Positions 7,809-16,585 of a stretch of 34,671 nucleotides of DNA are shown here, in pieces. The notes under the pieces were generated by a model that ran no database searches, had not been told where the DNA came from, and saw only the letters and a program-made list of their open reading frames with translations. Location: contig CAMAXT010000022.1 in assembly GCA_945862295.1 (NCBI GenBank), forward strand, positions 1-34,671. Reading direction: 5' to 3'. Made by a program: the position numbers and the translations under genes. Every line of letters begins with the position of its first letter. Positions within the stretch are counted from its first letter, which is position 1. This stretch comes from Pseudobacteriovorax antillogorgiicola (GTDB lineage: Bacteria; Bdellovibrionota_B; Oligoflexia; Oligoflexales; CAIYRB01).

Positions 7809-9341
7809 TTATTGGAGATGCACTCCGGATTTTCTCACAACTTCGACCAGACCACCATCAATGATCCAATCCGCAACCGCTTCGATCTCTTTATGCATCG
7901 ACCGGTCGACATCAACGGTTGGGGCGATCTTACGAACAGCATCCATCACCAAACTCAGCGTTTTATTTGGCTTTAACGGGGATAAAAGATCGATGCCCTG
8001 AACAGCGGCCAACACCTCAATTGACAATATTTTACGTGTATTTTCAGTAATTTCGAGAGCTTTGCGTGCAGCTAGTGGGCCCATCGACACATGATCTTCT
8101 TTGTCAGCACTCGTAGGGATTGAATCCACACTGGCCGGATGGGCTAAGGTTTTATTCTCAGAAACAAGTGCCGCCGCAACAACATGAGGAATCATGAAGC
8201 CGGAATTAAGTCCGCTATCACGCGTTACGAATGCTGGCAGGCCGCTAAGATTAGGGTTGGTTAACTTCTCGGTCCGACGCTCAGAGATACTACCGAATTC
8301 CGCGACTGCTATCGCAAGATAGTCCATGCAAAGTGCCACCGGTTGACCATGAAAATTTCCACCGCTTATGATCGAGCCATCTTCGAAAACGAGAGGATTA
8401 TCAGTAACGCTATTCAGCTCGATATCTACGGTTTGCTGGATGTGAGCAATTGCATCCCGACTGGCGCCGTGCACTTGGGGAATACAACGGAAACTATAAG
8501 GATCTTGAACGCGGTCACAACCAGCATGGCTCTCCATAATCGGATCTGGACCCGTAAAAAGCTTAAGCATGTTTTTCGCAACAATACCCTGGCCGACTTG
8601 AGGGCGAACGGCTGAAATTCTAGGATCAAACGCTGCCGATGTTCCTCTAATCGCACTTAGACTTAGACTAGCGACAATGTCAGCACTTGCAGAAATCGTT
8701 TTCGCTCGTTCCAAAGCAAATGCAGCGATAACGGTCATAAACTGGGTGCCGTTGATGAGCGAAAGGCCTTCTTTCGCTTCGAGGGCTAATGGCTCAATCT
8801 TACATTGCTGCAAAACTTCTTTCGCAGGTCTGACTGCACCTTGGTATCTCACATCGCCTTCGCCTATAAGTCCTAAAGCTAGATGAGAAAGAGGAGCTAA
8901 ATCTCCTGAGGCACCGACACTTCCTTGGCAAGGGATTATCGGTAGAATATCAGCTTTTAAAAACTCCAAAACTTTCTCAACAACAACAGGGCGGATGCCA
9001 CTATTGCCGAAAAGAAAGGTATGCGCTCTCAGTACAAGAAGGCCACGTACAATCTCATCTGCAACAGGGCGACCAACGCCGCAGGCATGTGAGCGAACGA
9101 GATTGAGCTGTAGCTGTTTCAATTTATCTTTGGGAATGGCGACGTTTGAGAGAAAGCCAAAGCCAGTATTGATGCCGTATACTCGTTCATCGCCAGCTAG
9201 GATCTCTGTGACTTTTTTGCGAAAGAACGCGACCTTGTCCAAAGTCTCCTTCTCGATCACAACGGACGGATTAACCGTACTCCCGAGTTTTACGAGGATC
9301 TCAGATGTTAGCGTATCTTTACCTAACGAAAACTTTTGCAT
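7809..9341 (-). CDS. hutH: Histidine ammonia-lyase
   Basis: The enzyme converts L-histidine to urocanate and ammonia, the first step of histidine breakdown. The MIO cofactor forms from Ala144-Ser145-Gly146 within GSVGASGDLAPLSH. Tyr55 in YGINTGFG is the catalytic tyrosine. The residues SH at about 84-85 (LVRSHACGVG) fit a histidine rather than a tyrosine lyase. QVHGASRDAI and GGNFHGQP are further family blocks. Length (510 aa) is normal. hutU, hutI and hutG are not beside it. Instead the gene follows rpe by 13 bp in a run with def, so the urocanate-using genes must lie elsewhere or be absent. Confidence 0.95.
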   Translation of the reverse strand: MQKFSLGKDTLTSEILVKLGSTVNPSVVIEKETLDKVAFFRKKVTEILAGDERVYGINTGFGFLSNVAIPKDKLKQLQLNLVRSHACGVGRPVADEIVRGLLVLRAHTFLFGNSGIRPVVVEKVLEFLKADILPIIPCQGSVGASGDLAPLSHLALGLIGEGDVRYQGAVRPAKEVLQQCKIEPLALEAKEGLSLINGTQFMTVIAAFALERAKTISASADIVASLSLSAIRGTSAAFDPRISAVRPQVGQGIVAKNMLKLFTGPDPIMESHAGCDRVQDPYSFRCIPQVHGASRDAIAHIQQTVDIELNSVTDNPLVFEDGSIISGGNFHGQPVALCMDYLAIAVAEFGSISERRTEKLTNPNLSGLPAFVTRDSGLNSGFMIPHVVAAALVSENKTLAHPASVDSIPTSADKEDHVSMGPLAARKALEITENTRKILSIEVLAAVQGIDLLSPLKPNKTLSLVMDAVRKIAPTVDVDRSMHKEIEAVADWIIDGGLVEVVRKSGVHLQ

Positions 9342-9354
9342 CGAAATCCATTAC

Positions 9355-10011
9355 CTATCTACGAAGGCTCGCAATAGCGGCCGCACGATCTTTTGCACCA
9401 TAAACATATGTTCCAGCTACCAGCGCTGTCGCGCCAGCTGCGCGCACTTTACCAACAGTCTCGTTGTTAACACCACCGTCAACTTCGATATCGACTTCGC
9501 CCGTACGCCCAGCTTTCGCAATCATGGCTTTTAGTTCAGAGATCTTGTCCACAGCTGTGTGAATAAACTTCTGCCCACCAAAACCAGGATTCACAGTCAT
9601 AACGAGAAAAAGATCCGCATCTGCTATCAACTGAGACACTGCCGATGACGGTGTGCCCGGGTTAAGAGCGATACCGGCTTTAGCGCCACTAGATTTTATT
9701 TTTTGAATAGTTCGATGCGGGTGTGTTGATGCTTCGATATGGAACACAAGAATATCTGCACCAGCGCTTACGTAGTCTCCAGCCATCTGATCTGGATTGG
9801 TAATCATAATATGAACATCGAGAGGAATCTTGCTGTTCTTCTTCAGTGCTTCAACGAACGGTATCCCGTAAGTAAGATTCGGAACGAAGTGCCCATCCAT
9901 AACATCGACGTGATGCCAATCGGCACCAGCAGCTTCTACTGAAGCGAGTTCCTGGCCAAAACGCATCGGGTCTGCAGCCAAAAGAGAAGGGGAAACAATG
10001 ATATTTTTCAT
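9355..10011 (-). CDS. rpe: Ribulose-phosphate 3-epimerase
   Basis: The enzyme interconverts ribulose 5-phosphate and xylulose 5-phosphate in the pentose phosphate and Calvin pathways. The TIM-barrel motifs are present: SPSLLAAD at the N-terminus, HVDVMDGHFVPNLTYG, LDVHIMI, MTVNPGFGGQ, and the phosphate-binding VDGGVN and VAGTYVYG. I start at the ATG at 10011, which gives 218 residues (the usual length) and begins one base after the def stop. An in-frame start 11 codons earlier would overlap def. Confidence 0.95.
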   Translation of the reverse strand: MKNIIVSPSLLAADPMRFGQELASVEAAGADWHHVDVMDGHFVPNLTYGIPFVEALKKNSKIPLDVHIMITNPDQMAGDYVSAGADILVFHIEASTHPHRTIQKIKSSGAKAGIALNPGTPSSAVSQLIADADLFLVMTVNPGFGGQKFIHTAVDKISELKAMIAKAGRTGEVDIEVDGGVNNETVGKVRAAGATALVAGTYVYGAKDRAAAIASLRR

Positions 10012-10012
10012 G

Positions 10013-10579
10013 TTACACCGGTTCTGGAGTGCTGAGTTGTCCACGGCGCATGATTTTCTTGCGAATCATGTTGTTTTTCAGTCGGCTCATACGATTGATG
10101 AACACAATGCCGTCAATATGATCGATCTCATGCTGGAGACAAACAGCCATGAGTCCAGTTGCGTGTATTTCAAATGTTTTGCCAAACTCGTCTTTCGCTT
10201 CAATCCACACCTCTGATGCGCGATCAACAAAATCATAAATCTCAGGAAAGGATAAACACCCTTCTTGGTACTTCATCTTGCCGGCTTTTTTAGTGATGAC
10301 AGGATTGACGAAGGTGAACTTTTTATTGTGCCACCATTCTCTGGTTTCCTCTTCGACTTCGCCTTCTTCATAGCGATTGTCACCAAAAGGAATTTCAATC
10401 GTCAGAACGCGTCGCAGGTCGCCAACTTGATTCGCAGCGAGGCCGATACCACCAGATGCCTTCATCGTTTCGTGCATGTCAGCGACGAATTTCCGAAACG
10501 CATCATCAAAAACAGTGACGTCACTTGCTTTGGTTTCGAGTACTTTTGCGGGCCATACGACCACATCCAGCACCGTCAA
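10013..10579 (-). CDS. def: Peptide deformylase
   Basis: The enzyme removes the formyl group from the N-terminal Met of new proteins. All three signature motifs are visible: GIGLAANQVG (about 44-53), EGCLS with metal ligand Cys108, and HEIDH with His150, catalytic Glu151 and His154. A TTG start at 10579 is set by a perfect AGGAGG five bases upstream. The 188-residue protein carries an acidic insert (about residues 66-82) before the second motif. It heads a def-rpe-hutH run, with rpe starting immediately after its stop. Confidence 0.95.
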   Translation of the reverse strand: MTVLDVVVWPAKVLETKASDVTVFDDAFRKFVADMHETMKASGGIGLAANQVGDLRRVLTIEIPFGDNRYEEGEVEEETREWWHNKKFTFVNPVITKKAGKMKYQEGCLSFPEIYDFVDRASEVWIEAKDEFGKTFEIHATGLMAVCLQHEIDHIDGIVFINRMSRLKNNMIRKKIMRRGQLSTPEPV

Positions 10580-10611
10580 GGCATCCTCCTAATATCATTG
10601 AATAATTTACG

Positions 10612-10664
10612 AAAACGCGCCTGGCAGCGGCAATATAGCACAGGCCGATTCCAGGCGCGAGTTT
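10612..10664. terminator. Hairpin between small membrane gene and def
   Basis: CGCGCCTGG at 10616-10624 pairs perfectly with CCAGGCGCG at 10651-10659. A 26-nt loop separates them, and A/T runs flank both sides. On the minus strand the stem is followed by TTTTC, so it may terminate the 10706-10942 gene ahead of def. The large loop makes termination uncertain. It also contains TGCTATATT, which resembles an extended -10 element, but I see no matching -35. Confidence 0.4.
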
Positions 10665-10705
10665 TAAAAATGGCTTATTTTTCAGTAATTAAAGGCTGTT
10701 AAGCC

Positions 10706-10942
10706 TTACATTGATTTCTGTTCTTCGGGGATCGAATCAGAGAAGGTCATCTTTGCGGTGTGACTGAGCTTCGTCCAAAGGCGCGCGAACTCTTCATCGG
10801 CTGTTTGCACCAGCTGGTTTTGCACGAGGACATCATTAGCATGATAGAAAAGTGATTTGCCGTCCCACTGCACCGACAATACAAATACCCACATCACACA
10901 ATGCAGAAGAATCTTACCAATCCATTTTACGAAATCGTTCAT
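10706..10942 (-). CDS. Small membrane-associated hypothetical protein, 78 aa
   Basis: A GAGGA site lies about five bases before the ATG, which supports real translation. Residues 8-24 form a hydrophobic segment that may be a membrane anchor or an uncleaved signal. The rest is soluble, charged and helical, ending EEQKSM. I recognise no family. It lies upstream of def in the same direction, separated by 126 bp that hold an inverted repeat. Confidence 0.55.
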   Translation of the reverse strand: MNDFVKWIGKILLHCVMWVFVLSVQWDGKSLFYHANDVLVQNQLVQTADEEFARLWTKLSHTAKMTFSDSIPEEQKSM

Positions 10943-11214
10943 AGCATTCCTCGATAATTGCGTTGAAATCTTACTATTCTATTTTAACAGATATTTTGTC
11001 TGGGTCTAGAAGGGCGGAAATGACAGGGAACATTCAACAATTATGTTAAAAAGCTTAATACTTCTTACCTGTTCTGGACGTGTAACGAAGGGGCTGCTTC
11101 CATGGCGATGTTTACTACCCACTACCGCTGAGGAACAGGATCATGGTCCCATGTTGAGGATATGGATTTTCTGTACAATGGTTTAAAATCGTCGCCCTTA
11201 TAAGGTGCAAACAT

Positions 11215-11472
11215 ATGAAAAATTGGACTGCTCAGGGTTTATTGTGCATCTCATTTTTAAGTGGATGCACAGAAGAAAATCAGAAAAAAGAAAAAACGGA
11301 TGATCACCCTGTTGTAGACAACACTCCCGTTGTAGACGGATCCCCTACCTGCAAATTTCCAACCTTCGCACGTAAGAAGAGGGTTGAGGTCTTCTTTTAT
11401 GAAGCGACCGATATTTCGTCCGCGACCTTTTCGAAACAGGTTGCGAAGCTTCATACCAAGACGCACCACTGA
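11215..11472 (+). pseudogene. Truncated lipoprotein gene fused to antisense intron remnant
   Basis: The first 50 or so codons are a plausible lipoprotein: a hydrophobic signal with an LSGC lipobox at residues 15-18, then a charged, Val-Val-Asp-repeating spacer (VVDNTPVVDG). AAGGTG lies seven bases before the ATG. From about 11371 onward the DNA is the reverse-transcriptase gene of the neighbouring group II intron, read antisense. The remaining codons to 11472 are therefore not original. The gene has lost its 3' part, probably in the deletion that removed the intron's 3' end. Confidence 0.6.
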
Positions 11473-12468
11473 CTGGGGCGCTACTTTTAGACGAGGCTGT
11501 TTATGCCATGTCATCGAATAACCGAGGAATTTACGTTCCCAAGGACGAGCCACTGCGCTTTTGGTTTTATTCACCCTAAGCTTCAGCGTTCGTTCTAGGT
11601 AGTTGGTCACTGACGAAAGCAACACGTTCTCCTGCTCGCTTTGATTTGACGTAAATATTTACGTCATCAGCGTAGCGGCAAAATTTGTGGCCACGTCTTT
11701 CCAATTCTTTGTCGAAATCGTTCAGAAGGATGTTCGAAAGCAACGGAGTCCGGGCCGCCTTGTGGCGTCCCGGACTCCGTTGCTATCTTTACTCCGTCTG
11801 CCATGACACCAGACTGCAGAAAGCTGCGAATGAGAATTCAGGATACGCTTATCCTTCACTTTCCTCGCTACTCTTGACATTAAAATGTCATGGTTTACTC
11901 GGTCAAAGAAACTGTCTAGGTCCAAATCTATGACGACGCGCTTTCCAGATGCTGCATGCTTCTGTGCTGCTTTTACAGCATCATGGGCGCTGCGTTTTGG
12001 CCGAAAACCAAAACTTTGCTCCGAAAACTCACGCTCAAAGATTGGGCTTAGGATCTGGTGGAGAGCCTGCTGAATGAAACGGTCAAGCACTGTCGGAATA
12101 CCAAGTTTGCGTATCCCGCCTCCAGGTTTTGGGATTTCCACCCGCTTCACTGGACTCGGCTTAAAAGTTCCGCTCAAAAGCTCTACTTTAATCTGCGGCC
12201 AATGCTCTTTTAGATAGGGACGTAATCCAGACACCTCCCGGTTATCAATGCCGGCTGCACCTTTGTTACTTTCCACTCTCTTTAAAGCTTTGACCAGGTT
12301 CTCATTTGCGATCACTGCTTCCATCAAATTCGTTAGGTCTGGAGTAGAGTGCTCCGTTGTTGCCGGAATGGTTGATTCGCCAATGGCATACTCTTGCAGC
12401 TTCTGGCCGCTACCCTTTGCTATGGCCTCAGGTTTTTCAAACTGAGAGTCTGAATCTTTTACACTCAC
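11371..12468 (-). pseudogene. Group II intron reverse transcriptase/maturase, frameshifted and truncated
   Basis: Reading from a GTG at 12468, the first 210 residues are a normal intron RT: NKGAAGID, LGIPTVLDRFIQQAL, SFGFRPKRSAHDA, IDLDLDSFFDRVNH. Three frame breaks follow. One lies near 11838 after KDKRIL. One lies near 11752, inside the domain-4 motif SGTPQGGP. One lies near 11623, shortly after the catalytic YADD (11663-11674). The frames then resume through FLGYSMTWHKQPRLKVAP, and homology stops abruptly after LNPLL at about 11374. The maturase region is cut short and no endonuclease domain is present, as expected for class C. The gene cannot make an active protein. Confidence 0.93.
11739..11784. 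repeat. Perfect 16-bp inverted repeat inside the RT pseudogene
   Basis: AGCAACGGAGTCCGGG at 11739-11754 is the exact reverse complement of 11769-11784, around a 14-nt loop that itself holds CGCC/GGCG. One arm encodes the ATESG before the GTPQGGP motif. The other arm holds the frame break that follows the motif. Confidence 0.95.
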
Positions 12469-12844
12469 GAAACTTCGGCTCCATCCGCACTAAAATGTTT
12501 GGGCCTTTAGACGGATCGCATTCGTCTTACTATGCCCGCTGCTGACTTCTGCGTGTTCATCGATGCACCTTGCGACGCACCTAGCATAAAAGCAAACACG
12601 CAGATCTCCCCGGGTAATGCACACTCACCTTCACGCTTATACCCACCGCATCTACGTTCGCATTTTCCGTGCAAGGATTGGGCTTTAAAGATTACGGCCT
12701 TCTCACCCGATGCGACCGCCTCATATGCGGTTTCCGTTCGTTGGGCCAGCGCTTTGCCGTACCGGCTTCCTTTAGACTCTTCCTCGCGGAAGACGCCCTT
12801 GCCGTCAGCTAACGGTTCCCCTTGCCGGGCCCGTAAGGGATTTA

Positions 12845-12877
<33 letters not shown>

Positions 12878-12879
12878 CG

Positions 12880-12907
12880 AAAAAAAATCCCACCAAAAGG
12901 TGGGATC
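12880..12907 (-). terminator. Rho-independent terminator of lon
   Basis: On the minus strand ATCCCACC-TTTT-GGTGGGAT forms a perfect 8-bp stem (12887-12906), followed by a run of seven T. It lies about 29 bp after the lon stop. The group II intron begins two bases beyond the T-run. Confidence 0.93.
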
Positions 12908-12935
12908 TAATAAAGTTTTTTAGTTATTTTTAAGG

Positions 12936-15380
12936 TTAGCTTGCAAGAGGCTTCGGATCAACATCTACAACAGCGCGAACCGGAATGCTGCCAGGTGCTT
13001 TTGTCGCTAGGTGTTCAAACATTATCTCGAACACTTCGCTGTAGTTGCGAACAAACGTCGCCTTAATTCTCTTCTTCACATTGATCGGTAGATTTTCGAA
13101 AGTTGCTTTGTTCTTCTCTGGAAGAACAAGAAGTTCGATACCTTCGCGTTGTGCTGCTAACACTTTCTCTTTAAGACCACCGATTGGGAGCACTTTACCG
13201 TGAAGGGTGATCTCACCTGTCATCGCTGTACTCTTAAGAGGTGCATGGCCAGTTAGAGCTGAAATCATCGATGTACAGAGAGCAGTACCTGCACTCGGCC
13301 CGTCTTTCGGTACCGCACCAGCTGGCACGTGGACATGGATTTCATTGTTGTTAAGCACGTCAGGTGAAACACCGAGATCTGCAGCATTCGCACGGATGTA
13401 GCTCATTGCAGCTTGCGCTGACTCCTTCATGACGTCCCCGAGTTGCCCGGTCAATACTAGACGGGTTCTCTGGGACGGAAGAAGGTTGGTTTCAATCGCC
13501 ATAACTTCACCACCATACGAGGTATAAGCTAGGCCGAGAGCAACACCACGCGCTGCATCTTTGTGGTAAAACTCATCATCGAAACGTTTAGCACCAAGGT
13601 GCTTCTGCACTAATTTCGGCGTCATTTTGATTACAGGACGCTCTTGATTTTCTTCGCCTTCAGCATATTGACGTGCAATTTTGCGGCATACAGAGGCGAT
13701 TTGCTTCTCGAGTGAGCGAAGACCGCTCTCTCTCGTGTATGAATTGATAAGCATTGAAACTGATTCTTTTGAGAAAAGAACATCTTCCTGGCCAAGACCA
13801 GATTCCTTGAGTTGCTTTGGAATCAGATATTGGTTTGCAATAACGAGTTTTTCTTCTTCTGAATAGCCCGAAACTTCGATGATCTCTAGGCGGTCACGTA
13901 ATGGAGCCGGAATAGAATCAAGGGTGTTACAGTTCGCGATGAAGAAGACGTCGCTTAAGTCAAATGCCACGCCGAGGTAATGGTCGACGAAGTTTTTGTT
14001 TTGTTCTGGATCCAGAACCTCGAGAAGTGCTGATGACGGATCACCGCGGTGATCTGAAGCCAACTTGTCGATCTCATCGAGCATGATGACTGGATTGGAA
14101 GTACCGGCTTGTTTCAAACTTGTGATGATACGACCTGGGTATGCACCAACGTAAGTCTTGCGGTGTCCTCTGATCTCCGCTTCGTCGCGTACGCCGCCGA
14201 GTGAAATACGAGAGAACTGGCGACCCATAGATCTTGCTATCGAGCGGCCAAGGCTTGTTTTACCAACTCCTGGAGGGCCGACAAAGCACAAGATCGGGCT
14301 CTTTGCTGATGGGTTGAGTTTCTTGACAGACAAGTATTCGAGGATACGGTCTTTGACTTGGTCTAGACCGTGGTGATCTTCATTCAAGACGCCGGCAACA
14401 TTTTTGATGTTGAGTTTGTCTTCAGAACGATTAGCCCATGGCAGAGCGAGCATTGTTTCCACGTGTGTTCTTGTAAGCGCTGCTTCGCTTGTGTCTGAGT
14501 GCATGCGCTCTAGACGGCGGAGTTGGCGAGTGACTTCTTCGCGTGCTTCGTCGGAGAGTTTAACCTCATCCATCTTTTTCCACATGGCGTCGAGTTCTTC
14601 TTTACCGTCGTTATCGCCGAGCTCAGATTTAATCGCACGCATCTGCTCACGCAAGTAGTGCTCGCGCTGCATGCGGCCAATTTCTTCTTTGGCTTGCGAC
14701 TGAATCTTAACTTGCATCTGATAAACTTCGATTTCGCGGGAGAGGTATCTGTGGACTGCGTTGAGTCTTTCGGTCGGATTGTAGATTGAGAGGATTGACT
14801 GTGCTTCATGAACTTTTAGGCCTAAATTCGAAGCTACTAAGTCTGAGAGTCTGCCTGGATCCTGAACATCTTCTAGTACCATCAAGATATCTGGAGAGAG
14901 AACTTTACCGAGGCTTACTACTTTCTCTAGATTCTCTCTCGTAGCGCGAATCATCGCTTCTATCTCAGAACCTGAATTAATCATTGAAGCTTCTTCAACG
15001 ATTTTTGTTTTTACAATCGGAAATGGATCTGTTGAGACAAGCGAGACGATCTTCGCTTTTGAAATGCCTTGGACTAAAACTTTCATTCGTCCGTCGGGCA
15101 ATTTTCTTGTTCGCATGATCGAACAAATAGTTCCTGTGTCATAAACATCAAATGGTGCCTCAAGGGAGCATTCGAGGCCTGGTCCGTTTTCACCAGCTAC
15201 TTTAAAGGCAGAGAGGAAAATCTTTCTGCTTCCAGCTAGTGCGTGTTCCACTGCATTGATGCAAAGATCTTCGTTAATGAAGACCGGCACAATCATGTGG
15301 GGAAAGACAACGATATCTTTCAAAGGTAAAAGAGCTAACTCGGACGCGGTTTCCAGATTGGATTGACCTGTTCCACTCAT
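12936..15380 (-). CDS. lon: ATP-dependent protease Lon
   Basis: Lon is a cytoplasmic AAA+ serine protease that degrades misfolded and short-lived regulatory proteins. The N-terminal substrate-binding domain opens with LPLKDIVVFPHMIVPVF. The Walker A motif GPPGVGKT is at 368-375 and Walker B (VIMLDEIDK) at about 431-439. The protease domain has the Ser-Lys dyad Ser696 (PKDGPSAGT) and Lys739 (GGLKEK). Length (814 aa) is normal. GGGAG eight bases before the ATG supports the start. It ends in a strong terminator. It lies downstream of grpE and a DnaJ-like fragment, so protein-quality-control genes are grouped here. Confidence 0.97.
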   Translation of the reverse strand: MSGTGQSNLETASELALLPLKDIVVFPHMIVPVFINEDLCINAVEHALAGSRKIFLSAFKVAGENGPGLECSLEAPFDVYDTGTICSIMRTRKLPDGRMKVLVQGISKAKIVSLVSTDPFPIVKTKIVEEASMINSGSEIEAMIRATRENLEKVVSLGKVLSPDILMVLEDVQDPGRLSDLVASNLGLKVHEAQSILSIYNPTERLNAVHRYLSREIEVYQMQVKIQSQAKEEIGRMQREHYLREQMRAIKSELGDNDGKEELDAMWKKMDEVKLSDEAREEVTRQLRRLERMHSDTSEAALTRTHVETMLALPWANRSEDKLNIKNVAGVLNEDHHGLDQVKDRILEYLSVKKLNPSAKSPILCFVGPPGVGKTSLGRSIARSMGRQFSRISLGGVRDEAEIRGHRKTYVGAYPGRIITSLKQAGTSNPVIMLDEIDKLASDHRGDPSSALLEVLDPEQNKNFVDHYLGVAFDLSDVFFIANCNTLDSIPAPLRDRLEIIEVSGYSEEEKLVIANQYLIPKQLKESGLGQEDVLFSKESVSMLINSYTRESGLRSLEKQIASVCRKIARQYAEGEENQERPVIKMTPKLVQKHLGAKRFDDEFYHKDAARGVALGLAYTSYGGEVMAIETNLLPSQRTRLVLTGQLGDVMKESAQAAMSYIRANAADLGVSPDVLNNNEIHVHVPAGAVPKDGPSAGTALCTSMISALTGHAPLKSTAMTGEITLHGKVLPIGGLKEKVLAAQREGIELLVLPEKNKATFENLPINVKKRIKATFVRNYSEVFEIMFEHLATKAPGSIPVRAVVDVDPKPLAS

Positions 15381-15534
15381 TCAATAAACTCCCTAGCTAT
15401 TCAAAGCTCACCGTTGTGGTGATTAGAAAACTGATAAAAGGTTTACGCAGAATAGTAATCGGCGAAGTTCCAAAAACCTTGAGAATCAAGGCTTGTAGGG
15501 CTTTGTGCACAGGGTTTAAAAAATGTGAAAGTTG

Positions 15535-15963
15535 TTACTTAAGCCTGAGAATTAGAATCAGGTCACCGCAAAACTCACCTTTTTTGTCACCTTTATCTTT
15601 GACGACAATTCGTTTGCCATCATCAATGCTTGCCGGGATCTCGAGTGTGAAAGAATCCCGTTCCCTAACCGAACTTTTATCGGGTGTTGATTTGATTGTC
15701 CGGGAAAATTGTATCGTTTTCGTAAGCTTTTCAAGTAGTAGTTCTTCTGATTTGATCCAAACGGGAATTTGTAGGTCAAGATCAGAATGACTTTGCTGCC
15801 AGGTCTCTAGTTCAATCTCGGCGAGCTTAACTGAGCTTCCGATCTTGTGCGCTAGCTCTAGGTCTTCTTCAGAATCTATTGGCTTCCCTGCTTGTTCCGC
15901 AGTTGCGTTATTTCGCGGGGAAGCGATAGTTTTCTTGGGATTGGAGCGTTTGCGCTTATTCAC
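15535..15963 (-). CDS. DnaJ C-terminal-domain-like protein lacking a J domain
   Basis: The last 50 residues read RDSFTLEIPASIDDGKRIVV, then KDKGDKKGEFCGDLILIL. This matches the client-binding beta domain of DnaJ/CbpA, where I/L-P-x-G-x-x-D/E-G and GGDL are hallmarks. There is no HPD-containing J domain and no zinc-finger CxxCxGxG. The first 40 residues are basic and disordered-looking, and residues 45-90 are helical or mixed. The start is a GTG with a weak binding site, 22 bp after grpE. It may be a remnant of a dnaJ gene or a dedicated client-binding co-factor. The reading frame is intact over 142 residues. Confidence 0.7.
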   Translation of the reverse strand: MNKRKRSNPKKTIASPRNNATAEQAGKPIDSEEDLELAHKIGSSVKLAEIELETWQQSHSDLDLQIPVWIKSEELLLEKLTKTIQFSRTIKSTPDKSSVRERDSFTLEIPASIDDGKRIVVKDKGDKKGEFCGDLILILRLK

Positions 15964-15985
15964 ATGAGGTACGTATACTTCAATT

Positions 15986-16585
15986 TTATACTGGAATGAA
16001 GACGCTGACCATAGCTGGCCGAATTAATCGGCCGTTAAGGACGTAACCCTTCTGAAACTCTCCAGCAACTGTTTCTTCTTTATGTTCTGCCGATTCCACT
16101 CTTTGAATAGCCTGATGAAAATTTGGATCGAAAGGTTTGTCTTTCGCTTCAATTTGTTCGAGGCCATGTTTTTTAAGTGTGTCGAGCATTTGTTTTTTCA
16201 CCATCAAGACACCTGAGTGAAACGACTTTTCGTTCGTGTCCGCTTCAGGAGCCGCAGTCTCCGTTGGTACTGCAAGTTCGAAACTATCAAGCACTGGGAG
16301 CAGGTCTTTCAAAGTACTCTCAAGACCGTACTTCAATAAATCGCTGCGTTCCTTTTCAGATCTGCGGCGGATGTTTTCCATCTCAGCCACGGCGCGCACA
16401 TAACGATCTTTATAATGACTCAACTCTTGTTCGAGTGCTGCGATCTTGGTCTCAGGATCGGGTGCTGCATCTTCAGATCCTGCCTCTGATCCTTCGTCGT
16501 CACCGGCAACATGCAGATGTTTGCCGTTCGCACTTTCGTCCTGATGATCCTGATGATCCTGATTATCTTCTTCTGTGTGTGACAT
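15986..16585 (-). CDS. grpE: Nucleotide exchange factor GrpE
   Basis: GrpE releases ADP from DnaK. The 199-residue protein has an acidic, His/Asp-rich N-terminus with a short DHQ repeat. A long helix with RYVRAVAEMENIRRRSEKER follows. The beta-domain core is FDPNFHQAIQRVES and GYVLNGRLIRPAMVSV, which matches the family. dnaK and a full dnaJ are not adjacent. The DnaJ-CTD-like gene and lon follow in the same direction. I see no CIRCE element upstream. Confidence 0.95.
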   Translation of the reverse strand: MSHTEEDNQDHQDHQDESANGKHLHVAGDDEGSEAGSEDAAPDPETKIAALEQELSHYKDRYVRAVAEMENIRRRSEKERSDLLKYGLESTLKDLLPVLDSFELAVPTETAAPEADTNEKSFHSGVLMVKKQMLDTLKKHGLEQIEAKDKPFDPNFHQAIQRVESAEHKEETVAGEFQKGYVLNGRLIRPAMVSVFIPV

